A stretch of 52,136 bases of DNA. Origin: CAVDHB01 sp963608705 (GTDB taxonomy: Bacteria; Bacteroidota; Bacteroidia; Bacteroidales; Bacteroidaceae). Each line of letters opens with the position of its first letter. Position 1 is the stretch's first letter. The position numbers and the translations under genes were made by a program. Below the pieces are notes generated by a model that saw only the letters and a program-made list of their open reading frames with translations, was not told where the DNA came from and ran no database searches. The stretch lies in assembly GCA_963608705.1 (NCBI GenBank), contig CAVDHB010000018.1, positions 1 to 52,136 of the forward strand, in the 5' to 3' direction. This document shows, piece by piece, positions 1-8,500 of this stretch.

Positions 1-112
1 CTCAAATGCATAGCTCGTAAATTTATATTTGACGATGCAAAATTAAGTCTTTTTTTGTCAAGTCGTTACATTTATTTTCTTCCGACCGCCCATGATTTCC
101 AATAGCTAAAAG

Positions 113-144
113 CCGTAGAGATGCGATTTATAGCATCTCCACGG
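113..144. repeat. Palindromic hairpin, REP-like
   Basis: The arms GAGATGC (118-124) and GCATCTC (133-139) pair, and flanking CCGT/ACGG extend the stem. A related hairpin with one G-T wobble lies at 46701-46724. Together they look like a dispersed palindromic repeat, as is common in Bacteroidales intergenic DNA. No clear U-tract follows, so I do not call it a terminator. Bases 1-288 hold no gene apart from this and the promoter at 197. Confidence 0.5.
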
Positions 145-196
145 AAGAAAAGAGATAATTTATCCCATCCGAAGAACACTTTTACCAACTATTTTG

Positions 197-204
197 TACA
201 TTTG
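197..204 (+). promoter_or_regulatory. Bacteroidota -7 box (TACATTTG)
   Basis: TACATTTG matches the TAnnTTTG -7 consensus and lies 84 bases before the first gene of the DUF3791-DUF3990 module. No good -33 TTTG is visible at the usual spacing, so this is a moderate call. Confidence 0.4.
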
Positions 205-288
205 CATAAGCTTGTTGTTTTCTCGAATACAATGAAGCGACCACACCCTAAAAGGCGGGAAGTTGAACAAAAGTAAATCTGAATAATC

Positions 289-507
289 ATGGATAAAAAC
301 ATATTAGAGTTCGTTACCTTTACCATCGGCAGCATTGCAGAAAGGGTACACAAAAGTCCTTCTGAGATATACAGGTTGCTAAAACAATCAAACCTCATTG
401 ACGGATATTTGGTACCGGCTTATGATGTGCTACATACCTTTGGACGGCAATATTTGGTAAATGAGCTGTTAGACGTAATGGAAGAAAAAGGTATCAAACT
501 ATGCTGA
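289..507 (+). CDS. DUF3791-like small protein, partner of an ADP-ribosyltransferase-like protein
   Basis: This 72-residue acidic protein resembles the DUF3791 family: a helical N-terminus, then the patterns VxPAYDVLHTFGRQY and ELLDVMEEKG. It overlaps the next gene by 7 bases (the ATG at 501 lies inside its last codons), which indicates translational coupling. Genes of this type sit directly before DUF3990 genes, and the same order recurs at 26630. A toxin-antitoxin-like or partner role is inferred from size and coupling, not shown. Confidence 0.7.
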   Translation: MDKNILEFVTFTIGSIAERVHKSPSEIYRLLKQSNLIDGYLVPAYDVLHTFGRQYLVNELLDVMEEKGIKLC

Positions 508-971
508 TTTATCACGCCTCGGACATAATAGTGGATAAGCCAGACACCATGCATTCACGCCCAAACCTTGACTTTGGCAGAGGTTTTTATGCCACAATTC
601 TTAAGGAGCAAGCAGAACGGTATGCTCAAAGATTCATGTTAAGGAATCGAAAGGGCATTCTCAACATTTATGAATATACCCCCTCGGAAGATTTAATAAT
701 AAAACGCTTCGATACGTATGACGGTGAATGGCTAAATTTCGTGGCAGCCTGTCGAATGGGGAAAAACGTATATCAAAAATATGACGTAATAAGTGGTGGA
801 ATCGCAAACGACAGGGTGTTTAATACGCTTGATTTATACTTTTCCAATCAAATGAGCAAGGAAGAAGCCTTGAAACGTCTTATTTTTATAAAGCCAAACC
901 ATCAACTCTGCTTTACTAACCAGAAAGCTATTGACCGATGCATTAAGTTCATTGAATCAAAAGAACTCTAA
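501..971 (+). CDS. DUF3990 ADP-ribosyltransferase-like protein
   Basis: This 156-residue protein has the DUF3990 pattern: an N-terminal LIYHASD, then the central NLDFGRGFYAT motif about 25 residues later. DUF3990 belongs to the ADP-ribosyltransferase fold group, where an H/Y near the first strand and the GxGFY-type motif help bind NAD+. A conserved middle stretch (FDTYDGEWLNFVAACR) and IANDRV complete the family look. Both neighbours are coupled small genes, so it is plausibly the active member of a three-gene module. The substrate is unknown. A sister copy lies at 26851, with the same motifs but a clearly different sequence. Confidence 0.75.
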   Translation: MLIYHASDIIVDKPDTMHSRPNLDFGRGFYATILKEQAERYAQRFMLRNRKGILNIYEYTPSEDLIIKRFDTYDGEWLNFVAACRMGKNVYQKYDVISGGIANDRVFNTLDLYFSNQMSKEEALKRLIFIKPNHQLCFTNQKAIDRCIKFIESKEL

Positions 972-982
972 AGTATAAGGAA

Positions 983-1204
983 ATGGAAGCGAATCGTATT
1001 ATTTTGGATATGAAATATGCACGCATCATAGAGATACTTGCAAAAAGACTTGAAGTGACTCATGAAAAGGCAATGGACATTTTTTACAATTCACCTGATT
1101 TTGAGTTAATCGATAAAGGAGTAGCGAACTTGCATTGTCGTAGTGATCAATACTTGGCGGAAGTAATCATTGACGATATACACTCACAGGACAGGAAATC
1201 ATGA
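983..1204 (+). CDS. Small helical protein, third gene of the DUF3990 module
   Basis: This 73-residue protein begins with a long hydrophobic helix (ILDMKYARIIEILAKRLEV) and ends in a hydrophilic tail. It starts 11 bases after the DUF3990 gene. The equivalent gene in the second module (27324) has a similar size and helical pattern but little sequence identity. It may be an antitoxin or accessory subunit, inferred only from context. Confidence 0.65.
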   Translation: MEANRIILDMKYARIIEILAKRLEVTHEKAMDIFYNSPDFELIDKGVANLHCRSDQYLAEVIIDDIHSQDRKS

Positions 1205-1236
1205 AGCCACTCCCCCAAAATGCCACCCGCTTTTTA

Positions 1237-1268
1237 TTTGCTCCATCCAATAAAAATGCGTAAGTTTG
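1237..1268 (+). promoter_or_regulatory. Bacteroidota promoter of the envelope operon
   Basis: TTTG (1237-1240), 20 bases, then TAAGTTTG (1261-1268) is a near-perfect -33/-7 pair. The ATG at 1296 follows 27 bases later. This also argues for starting the first gene at 1296 rather than at 1266, which lies within the -7 element. Confidence 0.75.
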
Positions 1269-1295
1269 CACCCGATTATAATCACACATAACAAA

Positions 1296-2174
1296 ATGAA
1301 AAAGAAATATATCACAATCACCATTGTGGTCATCGTCATTCTGGCGTTGATCGGCACGGCAGGCTATTTCTATTACAGCCTTGAACACCAGAAGAAGCAA
1401 AACAAAGATATGCTGGAACTGGCGAACCTCGACAAACAGGAGATGGAAAACGAGTACGCCAACTTCGCCAACCAGTACACGGAGATGCAGAAGACCATCA
1501 CCAACGACGACCTTATCAAACAGTTGGAGAAACAGAAACAGCGTTCACAGGAACTCTTGGAGGAACTGCGCAACACAAAGTCTACCGATGCGGCGGAAAT
1601 CACCCGTCTGAAGAAAGAACTGGAAACGATGCGTAAAATCATGCGCAGCTTTGTCATGCAGATAGACTCGCTGAACCAGGAGAACAGACACCTCCGCTCT
1701 GAGAACACTTCCGTACGTATGCAATACAACGAGGCCACTCAGCAGATTACCAGTCTGAGCGGCGAAAAAGCTGCCTTGAGCGAGAAAGTGGCGGTGGCTT
1801 CCCAACTGGATGCCACAGGCGTATATGCCACTCCGCAGAGCAAACGCGGAAAGACCAACAACAAGGCAAGCAAGGTGAAACGCATCACTGTGGGATTCAC
1901 CATCACGAAAAACGTAACCGCACGCACCGGAATGCGTAATGTGTTCGTGCGCATCCTCAAACCAGACCAAAGTGTACTGGGTGCCGCTGGCAGCTTCTCT
2001 TACGAGAACCGCAGTGTGGAATACTCCATGCGCAAATCCATTGAATACACAGGACAGGAAACACACGTGACCCTCTACTGGAACGTGAACGAGTTCCTGC
2101 AAGCCGGCTCTTACGGTGTGTATATCTTCTGCGATGGACAGATGATCGGTTCCAGCAGCTTCAGTCTGAAATAA
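1296..2174 (+). CDS. Membrane-anchored coiled-coil protein
   Basis: From the ATG at 1296 this is 292 residues: a short basic start (MKKK), one transmembrane helix (about residues 4-26), a long charged coiled coil (about 30-165), a basic linker, and a C-terminal beta-rich domain of about 90 residues. The last domain (KRITVGFTITKNVTARTG...) looks like an immunoglobulin- or jelly-roll-like fold. An earlier in-frame ATG at 1266 would add a hydrophilic lead before the membrane helix and is less likely given the promoter. It is the first gene of the 1296-4769 operon. Function unknown; a periplasmic structural or scaffold role is a guess from topology. Confidence 0.7.
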   Translation: MKKKYITITIVVIVILALIGTAGYFYYSLEHQKKQNKDMLELANLDKQEMENEYANFANQYTEMQKTITNDDLIKQLEKQKQRSQELLEELRNTKSTDAAEITRLKKELETMRKIMRSFVMQIDSLNQENRHLRSENTSVRMQYNEATQQITSLSGEKAALSEKVAVASQLDATGVYATPQSKRGKTNNKASKVKRITVGFTITKNVTARTGMRNVFVRILKPDQSVLGAAGSFSYENRSVEYSMRKSIEYTGQETHVTLYWNVNEFLQAGSYGVYIFCDGQMIGSSSFSLK

Positions 2175-2191
2175 TCACTAATAAAAAGAGA

Positions 2192-2728
2192 ATGATGAAA
2201 AAGTTTTTCACACTCACACTCCTCCTTGCAGGACTGTGCGTCAGTGTCCCCACCATGGCGCAGACTACTACCAACGCCAGTGAGACACAATACATTCCCA
2301 AACTGGAACCGGGCACTACAGCTCCAGAGATAACCGCCTCCACTCCAGAGGGAAAGACGCTGACACTTTCCTCGTTCAAGGGGAAATACGTGGTCATTGA
2401 CTTCTGGGCTTCCTGGTGTGGCGACTGCCGCAGAGACTTTCCCGCCTTCAAAGAGCTGGTACAGGCTTACAAGGGTAACGAGAAAGTCGTCTTCTACAGC
2501 GTGTCGTTCGACCACAACGCCGAGAACTGGAAAAACTTCTTGAAAACGAATAACGTGGACTGGCCTTCCGTGAGCAATCTGAAGCCGTGGAAACAAAACC
2601 CCATCGCCAAAGACTACAAGCTCAACTGGATTCCCTCCTTATATATTATATCGCCGGAAGGCAAGGTAGTAGGACGTGCCATCCATACGAAAGACATCAA
2701 AACCCAATTGGAGCAATTGGTGAAATAA
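2192..2728 (+). CDS. TlpA-like periplasmic thioredoxin-family oxidoreductase
   Basis: This 178-residue protein has a signal peptide of about 22 residues ending in TMAQ. A TlpA/AhpC-type thioredoxin fold follows, with the redox motif FWASWCGDCRRDFP (CxxC) near residue 72. The WIPSLYIISPEGK region carries the cis-proline typical of the fold. It should act as a periplasmic thiol reductase or peroxiredoxin-like protein. It lies 17 bases after the first gene and probably shares its transcript. Either ATG (2192 or 2195) fits. Confidence 0.85.
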   Translation: MMKKFFTLTLLLAGLCVSVPTMAQTTTNASETQYIPKLEPGTTAPEITASTPEGKTLTLSSFKGKYVVIDFWASWCGDCRRDFPAFKELVQAYKGNEKVVFYSVSFDHNAENWKNFLKTNNVDWPSVSNLKPWKQNPIAKDYKLNWIPSLYIISPEGKVVGRAIHTKDIKTQLEQLVK

Positions 2729-2748
2729 CATTTTTTAAATGAGAAAAG

Positions 2749-2791
2749 ACGCAGGGCGTGCAGTATTCACGGCAACCCTGCGTTTTCTTTT
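2749..2791 (+). terminator. Hairpin with T-tract inside the operon
   Basis: ACGCAGGG (2749-2756) pairs with CCCTGCGT (2776-2783), followed by TTTTCTTTTT. This is a good Rho-independent terminator between the thioredoxin gene and the DUF4251 gene, so it may split the operon or attenuate downstream expression. Confidence 0.65.
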
Positions 2792-2825
2792 TGTATTCAG
2801 TAAACACACATACAGGAGGAAAATC

Positions 2826-3395
2826 ATGAAAAGAAGTATGTTTGCAATGGGGTTGTTGGCCATGTGCCTCGGTATCGGCACCGCCACAGCTCAAAACAAG
2901 ACGAAGGAACAACGGAAAATCGAACGGGCAGAACGGAAAGCGCTGCAAGACTCACTTGATATGCAGAACTTCCGGGAAGCCGTGACCGCACTGGACAACA
3001 AGCAGTTCGTGTTAGAGGCCGACAAAGTTATCTTCAAATACGGACAGGTAGCCTATGTCACGTCCAACACCAACTTCGTGGCGTTGAAAGGGGACAAGGC
3101 AGTGGTGCAGATAGCCTTCAATATCCCCATCAGCGGCCCTAACGGACTGGGAGGCATCACTGTGCAGGGAACGGCTTCGAACATCAAGGCCAAGACTGAC
3201 AAAAAAGGCAACCGCTACTTCTCCATGAATGTGATGGGTACGGGCATCTCCGCACAAGTGAACATCACCATGCCTTACGGCACTAACGAGGCGGATGTGG
3301 ACATACTGCCCAACTTCAACTCCAACCACCTGACGCTCAGCGGAAGGCTGCTGCCAATGGAGAAAGCGAATGTGTTTAAAGGCACAAGTTTATAA
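2826..3395 (+). CDS. DUF4251 domain protein, exported
   Basis: With the start at 2826 this is 189 residues, with a clear signal peptide (MKRSMFAMGLLAMCLGIG... ending ATAQ). The longer frame from 2739 would begin inside the terminator hairpin. The mature part starts with a charged helix (KEQRKIERAERKALQD), then a beta-rich domain with repeated GxG turns (GPNGLGG). This matches the Bacteroidales DUF4251 family, which has no known function. It is probably periplasmic. The neighbouring DUF4136 and barrel genes suggest a shared envelope role. Confidence 0.75.
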   Translation: MKRSMFAMGLLAMCLGIGTATAQNKTKEQRKIERAERKALQDSLDMQNFREAVTALDNKQFVLEADKVIFKYGQVAYVTSNTNFVALKGDKAVVQIAFNIPISGPNGLGGITVQGTASNIKAKTDKKGNRYFSMNVMGTGISAQVNITMPYGTNEADVDILPNFNSNHLTLSGRLLPMEKANVFKGTSL

Positions 3396-3420
3396 TCAAC
3401 ACAGAAACAATAAGCAAATC

Positions 3421-4092
3421 ATGAAGAAAATATTTTTAATCGTAGGACTCGCAGGCATACTCTTCTCTGCTTGTGAGAAAGACCCGGACTTCGATAAATT
3501 AAGCAGCGACCTGACGGTGTACTCCGACTACACACCCGAAACGGACTTCTCTGGCACGCAGGACGGACAGGCGGTAGACTATTACCTTCCGGACAGCGTA
3601 CTGGTACCGGGAAATGGAATCGGAAACGAATCCTTCATGAAACCGGCCAGCGGAGACAAGATTATCGGCCAAATAGCCTCCAACATGAAAGCGTTGGGCT
3701 TCAACCGCCTTCCCAAAGAAGACAAGGACAAAGCGCACTTCGGACTGCAAGTGAGTTTCGTCAACAAGACCACGAACGTGACTGGCATCATGGGTGGCTA
3801 TAACCCGTGGTGGAGTGCCGGCTTCTGGGGTGGATGGTGGAGCGGCTTCTACTACCCTTCCTTCTATTATCCCGTGAGCTACTCTTACAACACAGGCTCA
3901 CTCGTGATAGAGATGGTGGATTTGAGCAAGAAAAACAACACAGCGAACGGAAAGAACGAACTACCTATCGTATGGCGTGGCTACGCCACAGGGTTGATGT
4001 CCGGCAACTCAGCGATTGACATGCAGCTCGTAATGCGTTCCATCGACCAGAGTTTCCGTCAGGCTCCCTTCTCTCCGAAAGAAGCGAAATAA
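3421..4092 (+). CDS. DUF4136 lipoprotein
   Basis: From the ATG at 3421 this is 223 residues with a lipoprotein signal (MKKIFLIVGLAGILFSAC; lipobox LFSAC, acylated Cys at residue 18). The DUF4136-type domain follows: DLTVYSDYTPETDFS near the N-terminus and a C-terminal ANGKNELPIVWRGYATG segment. A Trp/Tyr-rich low-complexity stretch (GYNPWWSAGFWGGWWSG) sits in the middle. The frame continues upstream into the previous gene, so the lipobox decides the start. Probably tethered to the periplasmic or outer membrane. Confidence 0.8.
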   Translation: MKKIFLIVGLAGILFSACEKDPDFDKLSSDLTVYSDYTPETDFSGTQDGQAVDYYLPDSVLVPGNGIGNESFMKPASGDKIIGQIASNMKALGFNRLPKEDKDKAHFGLQVSFVNKTTNVTGIMGGYNPWWSAGFWGGWWSGFYYPSFYYPVSYSYNTGSLVIEMVDLSKKNNTANGKNELPIVWRGYATGLMSGNSAIDMQLVMRSIDQSFRQAPFSPKEAK

Positions 4093-4121
4093 TGTCACAC
4101 GATTAAACAGGAGAAACAATT

Positions 4122-4769
4122 ATGAAAACAATCAATAAAATAGCTCTTATATCCCTCATGGTGATGGGCGGTGTGTCCACCGCACAAGCACAGGAAGAGG
4201 TGTTGGACAATCTCCATTTCACCATTGACTGGCAAGGCAACGCACCGGTAAGCACTGATTTCGCCGAGAAGTTCAGCGGATACGGAATGAACTTCGAGGC
4301 AAACTACGATATCACTCCGCATTGGACGGTCGGAGGATTCATCAATTTCCATACCAATCACGGCTATATTCCCACACAGACCATTTCCTATGCAAGTACA
4401 TCAAATAACATGTCGGTTGTAACGACCGACCAGTTGCAGAGTGCCTATCAATTGCCTTTTGGTGTGAATGTACGATATAACATTGTACCACAGGAAATAG
4501 GGAACTTCCGTCCGTACGTAGGCGTAAAGACGGGAGCCATGTATTCCAAATACACCACCTATTTCAATTCCGTAGGCTATTACGACAATCCGTGGGGCTT
4601 CTATGTTTCCCCAGAGATTGGACTAAATATCTATCCTAAATCCACCTCTCGCTTCGGTTTCCACATCGCAGGCTATTACAGCTTCGCCACGAATCAAAGC
4701 AAGGATTGGCTCGGCACACCTTATAACGGTCAGAACAACGTAGGCTTCCGAGTGGGTATTACTTTCTAA
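4122..4769 (+). CDS. Outer-membrane beta-barrel protein
   Basis: This 215-residue protein has a signal peptide ending AQAQ (about residue 24). Alternating aromatic/hydrophobic strands follow, and the protein ends in VGFRVGITF with a terminal Phe, the usual mark for outer-membrane barrel insertion. Its size suggests an eight-stranded porin-like family barrel. It is last in the operon, 29 bases after the DUF4136 lipoprotein gene and before a strong terminator. The ligand is unknown. Confidence 0.8.
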   Translation: MKTINKIALISLMVMGGVSTAQAQEEVLDNLHFTIDWQGNAPVSTDFAEKFSGYGMNFEANYDITPHWTVGGFINFHTNHGYIPTQTISYASTSNNMSVVTTDQLQSAYQLPFGVNVRYNIVPQEIGNFRPYVGVKTGAMYSKYTTYFNSVGYYDNPWGFYVSPEIGLNIYPKSTSRFGFHIAGYYSFATNQSKDWLGTPYNGQNNVGFRVGITF

Positions 4770-4810
4770 AGCCAATTCATTAACAATCCTCATACTCAAT
4801 TTTAGACAAG

Positions 4811-4844
4811 GCTGCGGCAGAAGTGATTCTACCGTAGCTTTTTT
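4811..4844 (+). terminator. Rho-independent terminator of the envelope operon
   Basis: A 12-bp stem (4811-4822 with 4827-4838, two G-T wobbles) closes a GTGA loop, and six T residues follow. It lies 41 bases after the barrel gene stop. Confidence 0.85.
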
Positions 4845-4886
4845 ATTATTCCGTGGCGAGCCGAAGTCCAATGTACACTTTGCCTC

Positions 4887-5583
4887 GTGAACACTTACCT
4901 AATTGGGATATTTATATTAAATTTAAACTTTATCAAAAATTTAATATTGTTTAGACAGGCATCCATAACGAAACTATTAGCATTGAGACCACAGTTGTTC
5001 TCCACACTGAAGTCTTACAACCGTAAGACGTTCATGGCCGATTTGATGTCGGGTATAATAGTGGGTATAGTAGCCCTTCCGTTGTCCATAGCGTTTGGCA
5101 TAGCATCCGGCGTTACTCCCGAAAAGGGTATTATCACAGCCATCGTGGCCGGATTGATAGTGTCTGTATTTTGGGGAAGCAAAGTCCAGATTGGAGGACT
5201 GACAGAAGCATTCATCGTCATTATATATGGGGCATACAGTCGGGCAACCTCGAACACCTTGTCATCCCGTCTGGCGTGGAGGTGTATGAAATCAACGGTC
5301 CTTACTTCTTCGGAGCCGGAAACCGGTTTGAGGAGATCATGGCATCGTTCGGTGACAGACCGAAAGTGAGAATCATAAGAATGAGAAAGGTGCCTTTCGT
5401 CGACTCAACAGGTATTCACAACCTCACCAACCTGTGTGAGATGAGCCGGAAAGAAGGCATCAGAATCATCCTGTCTGGAGTAAGCCCAAGCGTCAAGCCG
5501 GCTTCAACGATCTTGTAGGCAGCGACTGTATATGCAGTCATATAAACATAGCCTTAGACAGGGCAAGGGAGATTATAAATTAG
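4887..5583 (+). pseudogene. SulP-family anion transporter, internally deleted and frameshifted
   Basis: The first part (to about 5235) encodes a SulP N-terminus: LRPQLFSTLKSYNRKTFMAD, then two membrane helices with GIASGVTPEKG and a degenerate VQIGGLTEAFIVIIYG. From about 5236 another frame encodes the C-terminal STAS domain (EVYEINGPYFFGAG, VPFVDSTGIHNL). A further frame change near 5500 leads to the normal-looking tail GFNDLVGSDCICSH...REIIN with its stop at 5581-5583. The central membrane region, several hundred residues in intact SulP proteins, is missing. It cannot make a working transporter. Confidence 0.85.
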
Positions 5584-5587
5584 TTGA

Positions 5588-8500
5588 TTAATTTGACAGA
5601 CAGCGGTTATTTTGCCTTGACAATGTAATGTCTGCCAACAAGACGGCACTTTCATCTTCGTTTGGGGACGCATCTTTTGGCTTCCATGCCACGATGAAAC
5701 GTACTGCCGCCTTCTTGACATTGTATCCCCTGCCCTGCCATTCCGCCAATGTGTGCTGCATTCTTTGCGACAGACGTGCCACCACATTTCCCGTGGCACT
5801 GTCGTAAAGTTCAAAATCCTTATAAGTCAATATACTGCCGCCTCTCAGTGACAACACCTCTTTCTTGCGATTCTTGAAGAAACCGAGATTAACATCCTTA
5901 TATGAGAGCTGTAACACTATGTCTTCGGGTAGCGTGTACTGTTGAGGGTCTACCGTAATACGGTCGGTATGCAGCTTATCAAAAAGAACGCTGTCGGTAT
6001 GGATGAACAAACGCCGACGTGCCCTTGTGACTCCCACATAGAGTCTGCGCAGAAAGTCATCGTCTTTATGGTATTTGTCGGGGATGAGCATATATACATC
6101 ATCAAATTCACGCCCCTTTGCCTTGTGGATGGTAGAAACTACCACATCGGATTCTGAGAGGTCGAAGAAATCTTCTATTTCGGATTCAAATAGAAACTCC
6201 TTGAAATCAGTTAGGTACTTTACCTTATTAGTCTGTTCGAATAGCTTCAAGCAGCGTTCCAGATATACCAGACTTGTGCTTTCCTTGTACTTTCTTCGTA
6301 CACACTCTTTTGAGTTTTCCCATATTTCATCGCTTATCGTAGGAGAGCTTATCTCCTTCTCCAAACATCTGAGGAAGTATCTTGTTTCGGCCATATTCCA
6401 AAATCTAAAACCTTCCATTGACTGTATGAGCTTGCAGTTGATTCCCCGCTTTGTCAACAACGCCTTGATTATCACCGCCTCTTCGTTGGTCATGGTTATC
6501 ACACAAGATGTACCTGAATCCTTATGACGTTCTACATCTTCTGTAAGCGGAAGATACATATTGCGTGAAAGATGGCGAGTCACTTCTGTCCATCCGTCCA
6601 CCTCTTTTGCCGAGACTATCGGACTGGTTTTCATGCGCTGGCTTATCATGGCAGAAAGCTGATTGGCAAATGCCACCACGTGGCGTGCGCTTCGGAAGTT
6701 ATCTGTCATCTCTATAAAAGAACTTCCGCTTTGCCTTGCGAGACTGGCCATATACTTGGAGTCAGAACCTCTGAATTCAAATATATTTTGGTCGTCATCC
6801 CCCACTGCTATTACACGCATATTCTCGTTTTGTTCCATTAAGGACGTGACAAGCGTGTACTCGTCGCAACCCATATCTTGAGCTTCATCTATTACGAGTA
6901 CCGTCTTGCATATCTTATTAGGCTCAACCTCGCCATTTCTTATCATGGCTGCCGCATCAGCGACTACACTTCCTGCCTTGTCAAGGCTGCCCATACGGCC
7001 TAAAAGATCGAAGCAGTAGGAATGAAACGTCTTTATTTCGACAAAGTGAGCCGCATTGCCAATAAGCGACATCAGCCGCTGCTTGAACTCTGTAGCCGCA
7101 GCTCTTGAGAACGTGAGCATGAGTAATTGCTCGTGCTTTACATCTTCAAGCAAAAGCAAGGAAGCCAGCTTATGTACCAGCACGAGCGTCTTGCCGCTTC
7201 CAGGACCAGCCGCCACAACGATGCAACGAGACGCTTTGTCGTTGATAATTTCCATCTGACGTGCAGACAGCCGTCCAAACAACTGCTTGTATTTAAACGG
7301 AGTGAGGTTACGTTGTATCTCTTTTACCATGTTCCCTTTGAAGTATGTCGCCACAAACTTCCTGTAGTCCATTTGGAAATAGTCGTGTACGTACTGCAAC
7401 GCCGCATTATAGTCCCTCACCATCAGATTGGCATATTCGCCTACTATATGTATTTGCTGTATTTTCTGCTTGTAAAATTCGTCAAGCATTTTGTAGTCGT
7501 CAATCTTGTATCTTGTCTTGATATCTTTCAGCCTGTTGATAGTCATGGCGTTGTAAAGCACCAAAAAGCCTCCTTCGAGTTTCAGTATGCCTATTCTTGA
7601 CAGGTAGAGCAAGGCTTCCTCCACATCTTCAATTTCCATGTCACCCGCATGACTGAAAAACAAATGCGGGATAGATTTGATATGGTTCAGCAACGCTATT
7701 ACGGAGAATAATACTGGACTGTCATCAGAGTGTTCGCCACTCTCTTTTTCTTTGGCCTTGGAGTAGAGCCACTTTACCGCCGCACAACTTATTTCTTGCC
7801 GCTTCTCAAATCGGCGAATTGTTTTCTCCATATCGTCCCTACGACTTATTTCCATATTGTGCTGCCCGTCCTCTTTCTTCCGAATATACCCCTTGACAGT
7901 CAGGAAATAGAGTAATGTGCGTATGTCTTTTTCTTTAGACGTGCCGATGCCTTCGGCTATGGCATTCTCGTTGAGTTGCTTGCAGGATATTCTTAGTGAA
8001 CTGTCAGGAATTTCCCTCAGTATGTACTGTTCGAGCTTTGCGAAACGTTCAAGCAGCATCAGCGAACCTCTCTCTGTATGCCCTGTGTCATGAAGGTAGG
8101 CTGATATGTCCATGCTGTCCGCCAATATACCTTCCTGTCTCATTCGTTCAATCACAGACACGACTTCCTTTTTGCCCAAACCTAAGATGTCAGCCAGATA
8201 GTCTATGCGCGATTCCGCTTCCGCATTTTGCGACTTGTAGATATGCTTCTTTGAAATCAGCGATTTAATAACTCTTATGGCTGTCTCCGTTTCGTCTTTG
8301 CTGAAAAACACAGAAGATGAGATGCGCTTTCTGGCCTCATCCATGTTTTTGATAGTTATGCCCGTAGCGTACACATGCGGTACATTGTTGCCTCTTTCAA
8401 GATAACCGCTTTGTTCCAGCGCAGCCAGTGCCGTACGCACTCGTGTCTCAATGTCCACCACCGTATCGTCCCATCCTGCCAGTCTTGCGATCTCCAGTGC

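Noticed and set aside
1545..2102. Minus-strand 185-residue frame inside the coiled-coil gene
   Set aside because: Shadow of the plus-strand gene, which has a promoter and domain structure.
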